A model generated the notes under the pieces. That model was not told the origin of the DNA and made no database searches. It worked only from the letters and a program-made list of their open reading frames with translations. This document shows, one piece after another, positions 16,338 through 23,339 of a DNA stretch of 28,390 nt. Position numbers and translations under genes: made by a program. The stretch is taken from assembly GCA_027008345.1 (NCBI GenBank), contig JALTBU010000088.1, forward strand, positions 1-28,390, written 5' to 3'. Every line of letters starts with the position of its first letter. The first letter of the stretch is position 1. This stretch comes from Nautiliaceae bacterium. Lineage in GTDB: Bacteria > Campylobacterota > Campylobacteria > Campylobacterales > Nautiliaceae.

Positions 16338-17738
16338 ATGAATTTTAACGAATTTAATTTAAAAAAAGAGATATTAAAAAGATTAGAAGAAATTGGTTTT
16401 GAAAAACCATCACCAATACAAGAAAAAGCTATACCTGTAATACTGGAAGGAAGAGATGTAGTGGCTCAAGCTCAGACAGGTACAGGTAAAACTGCGGCAT
16501 TTGGTTTGCCGATTCTCAGTAAAATGCAAAAAGGTGAAAAAGCGCTTGTAATTACACCTACCCGTGAACTTGCTATTCAGGTCAGTGAAGAGATTTTCAG
16601 ATTTGGAAAATATCTTGGAATCCATACCGCTACTGTATATGGTGGAAGCTCTTATGCAAGACAAATCAAACATATAGAAAATTCTGAATTTATAGTTGCG
16701 ACTCCTGGAAGACTACTTGATTTACTAAAAAGCGGAAGAATAGATATTGCGCCTAAATATGTTATTTTAGATGAAGCGGATGAAATGCTCGATATGGGAT
16801 TTTTGGATGATATTAAAGAAATATTCAAATTTGTACCAAATGACAGACAGACACTACTTTTCAGTGCTACTATGCCAGCACCTATAAAAGAACTTGCAAA
16901 AACAATTCTTAAAAACCCTGAATTTATTACTATTACTAAAAAACAGGTGACAAATGAAAATATTAAAGAATACTTTTATGTAATTGATGAGAATGAGAGA
17001 AAAGATGCACTAATAAGACTTATTGATTATAAAAATCCAAGCAAATCAATCGTGTTTTGTAGAACTAAAAAAGATGTTGATGATATAGCCGACTTTTTAA
17101 GCGGTGCCGGGTTTGATGCAAAAGGACTTCATGGAGATATGGACCAAAGAAGAAGGGAAGAAGTTATAAGAGGATTTAAAAATGATAAAATAGAAATCCT
17201 TGTAGCAACTGATGTAGCCGCAAGAGGTCTTGATGTAAATAATGTGACTCATGTATTTAATTATCACTTGCCGCTTGATCCTGAAAGTTATGTACATAGA
17301 ATCGGAAGAACCGGAAGAGCCGGGAAAGAGGGTATGGCAATTTCACTTGTTACACCTCATGAATTCAGAGCCCTTAGCAGGATTCAAAAAATATCAAAAA
17401 TAGTTCTTAAAGAAATTCCAACTCTTGAAGATGTAAAAAGCAGTGAAATTCAAAAAATTATTGAAAAACTTGCAAGCATTGATCCAAACAAAAAAGCTAT
17501 TGAAATAGTTGAAGAGCTTCAAAATGAATATGATTTGCTTACAATTGCAACAAAATTTGCCCATATGCTATTTAACAAAGAAGCAGATGGCAAGGAGAGA
17601 ATTGGTAAATCGATAAATGAAGCAAAAAGACTTATTGAAAGAAGCAAAAATCAAGGCGACAGAGGCGGCAGAAATAACAGAGGTAGAAGATATTCAGGAA
17701 ACAGAAACAGCAGAAACAATAGAAGAGGGAGAAGATAA
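16338..17738 (+). CDS. DEAD-box ATP-dependent RNA helicase
   Basis: A 466-residue RNA helicase with all DEAD-box motifs: Q motif (EKPSPIQEKAIP), AQTGTGKT, PTRELAIQ, TPGRLLD, DEAD, SAT, IVFCRTKK, ATDVAARGLDV and HRIGRTGRAGK. A helical extension follows (about 375-435), then a basic Arg/Gly/Asn-rich tail (RGGRNNRGRR and on to the end), typical of RNA-binding tails of CsdA/RhlE-type enzymes used in ribosome assembly and mRNA turnover. AAAGGAAA precedes the ATG. The 37-base upstream gap is AT-rich and may hold a promoter, though no clear box is seen. Its stop is 5 bases from a convergent gene. Subfamily is uncertain. Confidence 0.93.
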   Translation: MNFNEFNLKKEILKRLEEIGFEKPSPIQEKAIPVILEGRDVVAQAQTGTGKTAAFGLPILSKMQKGEKALVITPTRELAIQVSEEIFRFGKYLGIHTATVYGGSSYARQIKHIENSEFIVATPGRLLDLLKSGRIDIAPKYVILDEADEMLDMGFLDDIKEIFKFVPNDRQTLLFSATMPAPIKELAKTILKNPEFITITKKQVTNENIKEYFYVIDENERKDALIRLIDYKNPSKSIVFCRTKKDVDDIADFLSGAGFDAKGLHGDMDQRRREEVIRGFKNDKIEILVATDVAARGLDVNNVTHVFNYHLPLDPESYVHRIGRTGRAGKEGMAISLVTPHEFRALSRIQKISKIVLKEIPTLEDVKSSEIQKIIEKLASIDPNKKAIEIVEELQNEYDLLTIATKFAHMLFNKEADGKERIGKSINEAKRLIERSKNQGDRGGRNNRGRRYSGNRNSRNNRRGRR

Positions 17739-17743
17739 CTCCT

Positions 17744-18142
17744 TTATTTTTTTAAAACATGATTATCAAGTACAACACAGCTGAAAAGCCCTTCAAAGAC
17801 TTTTACATCATTTAAAGTTCCTGTAACTTTTACTTCAACTTTTCTTTTTTCTTTCATTATTATTTCACCTTCAAATTCAACTTTGTCACCAACTTTTACA
17901 GGTGCCATAAATTCACAGTTTGTAGCTTTTACAAGCACAACATAAGGCTCATTTACCGTAGCCATTGCGCAAAAATCGGCAGCTCCAAATGTAAATCCGC
18001 CATGAACCAGACCTTCTTCATCAACAGCCATATCAGGTGTTGTTTCAAGTAATACTTTTGCCCCTTCTTCTGTTATTTCTATTAATCTTCCAAATTTTGG
18101 ATTAAATTTAAGATGTGTTTTAAGCTCAATTTTTTCTTCCAT
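17744..18142 (-). CDS. Hotdog-fold thioesterase-like protein
   Basis: A 132-residue single hotdog domain. The core EEGLVHGGFTFGAADFCAMATVN is the typical helix with HGG of PaaI/4HBT-type acyl-CoA thioesterases, followed by the strands VLVKATNCEFMAPVKVGDKVEFE and KRKVEVKVTGTLN. The substrate cannot be named. The ATG directly follows the bioD TAA, and AGGAG lies in the last bioD codons, so it is the third gene of the lnt-bioD operon. The link with bioD could be acyl-thioester metabolism related to biotin precursor supply, but that is inference. Confidence 0.82.
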   Translation of the reverse strand: MEEKIELKTHLKFNPKFGRLIEITEEGAKVLLETTPDMAVDEEGLVHGGFTFGAADFCAMATVNEPYVVLVKATNCEFMAPVKVGDKVEFEGEIIMKEKRKVEVKVTGTLNDVKVFEGLFSCVVLDNHVLKK

Positions 18143-18829
18143 TTATTCTCCTATAAGTTTTTTAATTATTTTATCTAAATCTTTTTGAATAAATAAAGGA
18201 TTGAATTTTTTCATAAAAGGATGTGATATTTCAAAATAACTTTCATCAAACAAATTAACCGCCCATAAATAATCTGTTTTTTGACTTTCTAAAAAATATT
18301 TATTTAATAAAAAATCGTTTATCATTCCAAGTTTTGAGCCAATAACTAAAAACAGCTTTGCATTAAAAAATTTTGCCAATTCCCACATCTCAATTACTTG
18401 AAACTCAGAACTTTGAACTTCAAACTTTGAACTTTTATCACTCTCCACTTTCCACTCTTCACTCTCCATTTTTATGGGCACTCTTATTCCCCCGGCTCCT
18501 TCAATAAGCAGAATATCACAAAGAGGTTTTATTTTGTTATAAGATATTTCGATTTTTCTAAAATCTGCAATTCCTGCAACATAAGGTGCAGCAGGAAGTG
18601 TAAACTGAATTGGGACAATATCATTTAATGTTAATGAACTTAAAGCAGGATTATATTTTTTGGCTTTTTCAAAAAGTTTTTTTCCATCAGCAGGATATTC
18701 TATAACTCCTGTTTCAATGGGTTTCATTACCCCGACTCTGTAACCAGCTTCACTGAATTTTTCAATTAATTTTAAAGTAGTGTAAGTTTTTCCGCATTCA
18801 GTATTGTTTGCACTTATAAATATATTCAT
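18143..18829 (-). CDS. bioD: Dethiobiotin synthetase with an in-frame repeat-derived insert
   Basis: ATP-dependent ring closure of diaminopelargonate to dethiobiotin, the next-to-last step of biotin synthesis. The P-loop is ANNTECGKTYTT at the N terminus (GxxTxxGKT type); VMKPIETG, the substrate-side DIVPIQFTLPAAPYVA and LLIEGAGGIRVPI also match. I chose ATG 18829 (MNIFISANN) because GGAG sits 8 bases ahead and homologues start there; an ATG at 18856 adds nine residues and overlaps the lnt stop. Residues about 121-146 (from MESEEWKV to SSEFQV) are encoded by a heptamer array at 18396-18472 and have no counterpart in normal BioD, where VPI is followed closely by the next helix. Likely still functional, since the frame is kept. 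Confidence 0.88.
   Translation of the reverse strand: MNIFISANNTECGKTYTTLKLIEKFSEAGYRVGVMKPIETGVIEYPADGKKLFEKAKKYNPALSSLTLNDIVPIQFTLPAAPYVAGIADFRKIEISYNKIKPLCDILLIEGAGGIRVPIKMESEEWKVESDKSSKFEVQSSEFQVIEMWELAKFFNAKLFLVIGSKLGMINDFLLNKYFLESQKTDYLWAVNLFDESYFEISHPFMKKFNPLFIQKDLDKIIKKLIGE
18396..18472. repeat. Degenerate heptamer array inside bioD (11 units)
   Basis: Eleven consecutive 7-base units: six of the type ACTTNNA (ACTTGAA, ACTTTGA, ACTTCAA) followed by five of the type YCACTYT/CCATTTT. Phase is kept throughout. Since 77 bases is not a multiple of three, flanking bases complete the frame. Related units occur at 19738, 22919 and 27821. Confidence 0.85.
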
Positions 18830-18845
18830 TTTACATTCTCCATTA

Positions 18846-20150
18846 TTAATTTGCATTTATTATGTAGCTTTTATATCCGTTAATAGAGTGAAAAACAATC
18901 TTTTTATATCTGTATGCGTATGCTTTTATAAGTCTTTTTTGAATAATTGGCATAATTGAGGGCATAAACCAGGCGTCATTGCTAAGTGCAATTATATAAT
19001 GAGGTTTAAGTTTATATACATCTTCAAGTGTTGCTTCATAGCATATTGCATTTATAAATTTATATTTTTTAATGGTGAAAATTCCAAAATTTTTTGATGT
19101 CTTATAATCGCTAGCACCTCCAAAAAAAATTTTGTTAATTTCTTTTTGGAAAAATGGAAGTGGGATATATTCGCCAAACGGCACTAAAATATGTTTGTCA
19201 AGAATTTTTACTTGACCATTTTCAAAAATATACGTGGAATTATAAAAGTTTTTATCTTTGTAATGAAGGGCACCGGTTACAATAGTAATTTTAAATGAGA
19301 GTTTCAAAAGTCTTTGCATTAAATCGGTATGGAGGTTTAAAAACAGAGGAAATGCACTCTCAGGTAAAATTACAACATCGTTTTTTTCTTTTATTGCTGT
19401 ATTTATTATTTTAAAATTATTGTTTATTTCAATAGGGATATAATCTTTTTGCCATTTTTTGTTTTGTGCTACATTAGTAAAAGCAACTTTTATTTTTAGT
19501 TTTGGCATATTAATATGCGGTTTTTGATAAAAATACAAAAATATTGAAATTGATAAAAGTAAAAGCGAGATTATTTTGTTATTTTTTAATAAATACACAC
19601 CTGTAAAAAAGAGTAATATTGCTAATTTACTAAGACCGAAATATGTATCTGTAAGAAAAATTTCAGGTTTAAACCAGTCAAATGTAAAAGGACGGATATA
19701 ATCAAATCCGAATGTTAAAAATAAAATCCACAATATAATGGAGAATGGAAAATGGAGAATGGAAAATTTAAATATATTGAAAATTTTATTTAATACAAAA
19801 AAAATCAGTCCGTAGCCGATTCCAATTAATATTATTACAAATGGTATAAGCCAAGTTAAATTATAATATCTAAAACTAAGTCCTATCCAGTAAAAAAGAA
19901 AAATACCAAGGAAAAAACCTGTTTGAAAATATGAATGTTTAGAATGAAAAAACAAAAAAAAGCCTAAAATTACAAAAAAAGTATTAAGAAAAATTAATTC
20001 AAAATTAAAATATTCCAAATATAAAGGAATTGATAAAATAATTGCTACAATTAATGAATTTGTGTTAAAATATCGTCTAAAAAAGGATTGAAATGAATTT
20101 TTTATATGCAGCTGAAGGTGCTCAGGGACAACCAAGTATTCTTGCGTCAT
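18846..20150 (-). CDS. lnt: Apolipoprotein N-acyltransferase; start unresolved
   Basis: Inner-membrane enzyme that adds the third acyl chain to lipoproteins. About seven hydrophobic segments (up to residue 215) are followed by a nitrilase-like domain: Glu in VILPESAFP, Lys region of LDKHILVPFGEYIP and Cys in INAICYEAT form the catalytic triad, then SNDAWF. The order next to yajC-secDF matches C. jejuni. The open frame runs back to ATG 20150, but that start lies 57 bases inside divergent yajC. The only ATG/GTG/TTG options nearer are TTG 20135 (also inside yajC) and TTG 20018, which would cut the first membrane helix. ATT at 20051 would keep it. A heptamer array encodes FKFSILHFPFSII. Confidence 0.87.
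   Translation of the reverse strand: MTQEYLVVPEHLQLHIKNSFQSFFRRYFNTNSLIVAIILSIPLYLEYFNFELIFLNTFFVILGFFLFFHSKHSYFQTGFFLGIFLFYWIGLSFRYYNLTWLIPFVIILIGIGYGLIFFVLNKIFNIFKFSILHFPFSIILWILFLTFGFDYIRPFTFDWFKPEIFLTDTYFGLSKLAILLFFTGVYLLKNNKIISLLLLSISIFLYFYQKPHINMPKLKIKVAFTNVAQNKKWQKDYIPIEINNNFKIINTAIKEKNDVVILPESAFPLFLNLHTDLMQRLLKLSFKITIVTGALHYKDKNFYNSTYIFENGQVKILDKHILVPFGEYIPLPFFQKEINKIFFGGASDYKTSKNFGIFTIKKYKFINAICYEATLEDVYKLKPHYIIALSNDAWFMPSIMPIIQKRLIKAYAYRYKKIVFHSINGYKSYIINAN
19738..19772. repeat. Heptamer array inside lnt (five units)
   Basis: Units ATGGAGA, ATGGAAA, ATGGAGA, ATGGAAA and ATTTAAA follow each other exactly. Read on the minus strand they encode part of a hydrophobic stretch of Lnt. A possible single remnant of the same type (ATGGAGA ATGTAAA) spans the bioD start region at 18829-18845. 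Confidence 0.82.
20066..20071 (+). promoter_or_regulatory. Probable extended -10 for yajC-secDF
   Basis: TGTGTTAAAAT places TAAAAT at 20066-20071, 22 bases before the yajC ATG, with AAAGGA as ribosome site just before it. The TG preceding the box resembles an extended -10. This promoter would share DNA with the 5' end of lnt on the other strand. Confidence 0.42.
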
Positions 20151-20401
20151 TATTACCTCTTATTATTTTATTTGTGATTTTTTATTTGCTTGTAATTTTA
20201 CCACAACAAAAACAGGCAAAAAAACACAAAGCAATGATTGAAAGTTTAAAAAAAGGTGATAAAATTGTCACAACAGGCGGAATTATAGGAGAAGTTGTAA
20301 GAAATGAACCTGATAATTTAGTTGTTAGAATCTCAAAAGATGTGGAAGTGAGAGTTGATAAATCGGCGGTAGCAAGAAAGCTAAATGATGAAAAAGCTTA
20401 A
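20093..20401 (+). CDS. yajC: Preprotein translocase accessory subunit YajC
   Basis: A 102-residue single-span inner-membrane protein of the SecDF-YajC complex. After a short N terminus, the helix LASLLPLIILFVIFYLLVIL is followed by PQQKQAKKHKAMIESLKKGD and TTGGIIGEVV, the most typical YajC signatures. Length fits the family. AAGGATTG lies before the ATG. Its last 17 bases overlap the secD start, so the two are coupled. Confidence 0.95.
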   Translation: MNFLYAAEGAQGQPSILASLLPLIILFVIFYLLVILPQQKQAKKHKAMIESLKKGDKIVTTGGIIGEVVRNEPDNLVVRISKDVEVRVDKSAVARKLNDEKA

Positions 20402-21944
20402 TTACAGACTTGTAATTTTTATACTTGCTACAATTTTCGGAATAGCTTTTACTATTCCGTCATTCCTTGGTAAAAACCCAAAAGTTAATTTAGGACTTGA
20501 TTTGCAAGGTGGAATGTATTTAGTTTTAGGAGTTAAAGGTGATGAAGCAGTAAAAAATAAAATTAAAACAATGGCTTCTACAATTAAATATATTTCTCAA
20601 AAAAAAGAACTTTTTATTGATAAATTAAAGGTGGATAACAATAAACTTTCATTTGAGCTTATAGATAAAGACGATGCACCAAAAATGGACGAAGAATTAA
20701 AGCAGTTTAAAGGTGTGAAAATTACAAAAAAACCAGAAAATGGAAGTATTGTTTATGAAATTTCTTTAACTCCAAAAGCTATACAGCAGACAAAAGAAGA
20801 TGCTTTAAAACAGGCTATTCAGACAATAAGAAGCAGACTTGATGCTTTTGGTCTGGCAGAACCGAGTGTTACTCAACAGGGCAAAGATAAAATTGTAGTG
20901 GAACTTCCAGGAATTAAAACTGAAAAAGAGAAAAGAAATATTAAAAAACTTATCTCATCTGCTGCACATCTCGAACTTTATCTTGTAGATGACGAACATA
21001 AAGTTACTAATCCTTCTGACGCAGCAAAATACGGTGATATTATGCTTCCTGATAAAAACAATCCAAAAAGAATGTGGCTACTTAAAACTCCACCGGTGCT
21101 TGATGGAAGTATGATAACCGATGCAACGGTCGGATTTACTCAAAAAACAAATCAACCAGCTATTTTCTTTACTTTAAATTCTCAAGGTGCTGCAATCTTT
21201 GGAGATGTAACAGGTAAAAATGTTGGAAAACAGCTTGCTATTGTAGTTGATAATAAAGTATATTCAGCTCCTGTTATTCAAGAAAGAATCGGAGGAGGAA
21301 GCGGTCAGATTACAGTTGGAAGTACAGATGAAGCGCATATTTTAGCAATTGCACTAAGGAGTGGTTCACTTCCTGCACCGGTAGTACTTTTGGAGCAAAG
21401 AAGTGTGGGTGCATCTCTTGGGGCAGACAGTATTAGAAAATCAATGATTGCATTAATTAGTGGTTTCGTAATTGTAGTGTTGTTTATGGCCTGGTATTAC
21501 AATCTCTCAGGTATTATTGCAGATATCGCACTTGTCACAAACCTATTTTTGATTATTGCAATAATGGCTCTTTTTGGTGCTACTTTAACACTTCCTGGAA
21601 TGGCGGGTATAGTTTTGACCGTTGGGATGGCAGTAGATGCAAATGTTATTATTAATGAGAGAATAAGAGAACTCATACGCGAAGGCAAACCTATAAAAGC
21701 CGCAATTGAAGGTGGATATCAAAATGCCATGAGTGCTATTCTTGATGCAAACATTACTACATTAATTGCGGCAATTGCACTTTTTGCATATGGAACAGGA
21801 ACTATTAAAGGTTTTGCAGTAACTATGGCAATAGGAATACTTGCCAGTATGCTAACAGCAATTCTTGGAACACATGGTATTTGGCAGTATCTGCTTGATA
21901 GTGGTAAGAAAATTACTCCTAAACATTTCGGTATGAAGGTTTAA
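20385..21944 (+). CDS. secD: Protein translocase subunit SecD
   Basis: A 519-residue RND-type subunit that uses the proton motive force to pull exported proteins through SecYEG. TM1 is followed by LGLDLQGGMYLVLGV (first conserved motif), the large periplasmic domain (IRSRLDAFGLAEPSVTQQG, then ELPGI) and the C-terminal five helices with LPAPVVLLEQRSVGASLG, GMAVDANVIINERIRE and AIEGGYQNAMSAILDANITT. ATG 20385 or 20388 is possible (MMKK); both lie within the last codons of yajC. Two bases separate it from the secF ATG. Complete and ordinary. Confidence 0.96.
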   Translation: MMKKLNYRLVIFILATIFGIAFTIPSFLGKNPKVNLGLDLQGGMYLVLGVKGDEAVKNKIKTMASTIKYISQKKELFIDKLKVDNNKLSFELIDKDDAPKMDEELKQFKGVKITKKPENGSIVYEISLTPKAIQQTKEDALKQAIQTIRSRLDAFGLAEPSVTQQGKDKIVVELPGIKTEKEKRNIKKLISSAAHLELYLVDDEHKVTNPSDAAKYGDIMLPDKNNPKRMWLLKTPPVLDGSMITDATVGFTQKTNQPAIFFTLNSQGAAIFGDVTGKNVGKQLAIVVDNKVYSAPVIQERIGGGSGQITVGSTDEAHILAIALRSGSLPAPVVLLEQRSVGASLGADSIRKSMIALISGFVIVVLFMAWYYNLSGIIADIALVTNLFLIIAIMALFGATLTLPGMAGIVLTVGMAVDANVIINERIRELIREGKPIKAAIEGGYQNAMSAILDANITTLIAAIALFAYGTGTIKGFAVTMAIGILASMLTAILGTHGIWQYLLDSGKKITPKHFGMKV

Positions 21945-21945
21945 A

Positions 21946-22917
21946 ATGGAACTTTTTAGTCAAAATAAAATATATGATTTTATGGGAAAAAGAAAAATAT
22001 TTATATCAATTTCTCTTATTTTAATAGTTTTAAGTCTTTTTTCGATTTTTACAAAAGGTTTTAACTGGGGAATTGATTTTAAAGGTGGAATTGAAATTGA
22101 AGTTAGATTTGCTAAGCCCGTAAAAATTTCAGAAGTTAGGAAATATATTTCAAAAGAATTTAAAGATGCTGCAATTACTACATTCGGTTCTGATAAAGAG
22201 ATTTTAATAAGAATGAGCGTGGATAAAGTTTCACCCGATGTTCAAAAAGACTTGGGAGCAGAGATTAAAAAACTTCTAAAACCTATGGGAAAACTTGATA
22301 TTAGAAGGGTAGATATAGTTGGGGCAAAAGTGGGAAATGAACTTAGAGACAAAGGTATAAAGGCGCTTATTTTTGCAATAATAGGTATTTTAATTTATGT
22401 AGCTATTAGGTTTGAATGGAGATTTGCGCTAGCCAGTGTCTTAGCACTTTTTCATGATACTATCATAGCGCTTGGGGCTGTAAGTTTTTTTCATGTGGAA
22501 GTAAATCTTGATGTACTTGCGGCAATTTTAACACTTATGGGATATTCTCTTAATGATACCATAGTTGTATTTGATAGAATCAGAGAACAGATTATAAAAT
22601 CAAAAATTAAAGATTTAGCATTGCTTATTAATGATGCGGTATCTAAGACCCTAAGCAGAACTGTTTTAACTTCACTTACAACATTTTTTGTGGTTCTTAC
22701 TCTGTTTTTATTCGGAGGAGAAATTATAAGACCGTTTAGCTTTACATTACTTGTAGGTATTATTGTAGGGACTTATTCATCAATATTCATAGCATCTCCA
22801 CTGCTTATCTGGCTTGGATTTAATATAGATGATTATAGAAAAAAACTTATTGAAAAAGAGAAAAGAAGAAAAGAAAAAGAAAAAATGAGAGAGATGTATC
22901 AGGGCGGAGTTGTATAA
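21946..22917 (+). CDS. secF: Protein translocase subunit SecF
   Basis: A 323-residue partner of SecD. TM1 is followed by FNWGIDFKGGIEIEVRF (GIDFKGG motif); the later membrane half contains LALFHDTIIALGAVSFF, LTLMGYSLNDTIVVFDRIRE and SRTVLTSLTTFFVVL. A charged Lys/Glu/Arg tail closes the protein. Its ATG is one base after the secD stop. The TAA is immediately followed by a heptamer repeat at 22919-22981. Confidence 0.96.
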   Translation: MELFSQNKIYDFMGKRKIFISISLILIVLSLFSIFTKGFNWGIDFKGGIEIEVRFAKPVKISEVRKYISKEFKDAAITTFGSDKEILIRMSVDKVSPDVQKDLGAEIKKLLKPMGKLDIRRVDIVGAKVGNELRDKGIKALIFAIIGILIYVAIRFEWRFALASVLALFHDTIIALGAVSFFHVEVNLDVLAAILTLMGYSLNDTIVVFDRIREQIIKSKIKDLALLINDAVSKTLSRTVLTSLTTFFVVLTLFLFGGEIIRPFSFTLLVGIIVGTYSSIFIASPLLIWLGFNIDDYRKKLIEKEKRRKEKEKMREMYQGGVV

Positions 22918-22918
22918 A

Positions 22919-22981
22919 AGTGAAAAATTATAAATGAAAACAAAAACTTTTCACTTTACACTTTTAACTTTTCATTTAAAG
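22919..22981. repeat. Converging heptamer array between secF and the DUF6394 gene
   Basis: Seven-base units AGTGAAA, AATTATA and AATGAAA run into a junction unit and then continue in phase as the opposite-strand type CTTTTCA, CTTTACA, CTTTTAA and CTTTTCA. AAAGTGAAAA at 22917-22926 is the exact reverse complement of 22948-22957, and AAATGAAAA at 22932-22940 of 22969-22977. The array fills almost the whole 71-base gap, and its last bases provide the AAAGGA ribosome site of the next gene. Confidence 0.8.
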
Positions 22982-22988
22982 GATTGAT

Positions 22989-23330
22989 ATGGATTGGGGA
23001 AAGGTAATATATGTTTTTTTTCAACTTATGAGTTTAACATCTGTTGCCGGATATTTGTATGACCATAATGAAGTGGCTCTTTTTATCGCTGTAAGTCTTA
23101 ACCTTGTTTCAACTTTCCTTAAAATTGGAGTTAGAAATATAGTTGCGGCAGAGCTTTTTGCAGCAAGTCTGGTTGCAGATTTGCATTTAATACCTGCTTT
23201 TATTTATGAAGTAATAAAACATGATACCGAAGCCGCCGTTGCTATGAGTATAGGGGCTTTAATAGCAAATATTGTAACAATTATTTTAAGTTTTATAGAA
23301 ATTTCAAAATCAAAAGATATAAACTGGTAA
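22989..23330 (+). CDS. DUF6394-type integral membrane protein
   Basis: A 113-residue protein with about four hydrophobic segments (VIYVFFQLMSLTSVAGYLY, VALFIAVSLNLVSTFLKIG, LFAASLVADLHLIPAFIY, MSIGALIANIVTIILSFI). I recognise it as the small membrane protein found between secF and leuS in Campylobacter (Cj1092c, from memory). Conserved placement suggests a link to secretion or membrane assembly, but no function is known. AAAGGATTG precedes the ATG. Confidence 0.78.
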   Translation: MDWGKVIYVFFQLMSLTSVAGYLYDHNEVALFIAVSLNLVSTFLKIGVRNIVAAELFAASLVADLHLIPAFIYEVIKHDTEAAVAMSIGALIANIVTIILSFIEISKSKDINW

Positions 23331-23339
23331 AGGAAGAAA

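Noticed and set aside
17739..17743. Terminator between the convergent helicase and thioesterase genes
   Set aside because: Only 5 bases separate the two stop codons and no hairpin is visible there.
18830..18856. Upstream start for bioD at 18856
   Set aside because: It overlaps the lnt stop and adds residues without family match; ATG 18829 has GGAG at good spacing and begins the conserved P-loop region.
22917..22977. Rho-independent terminator after secF
   Set aside because: The inverted repeat is made of AT-rich heptamers with a 21-base loop and no GC stem followed by a U run, so ordinary termination is unlikely.
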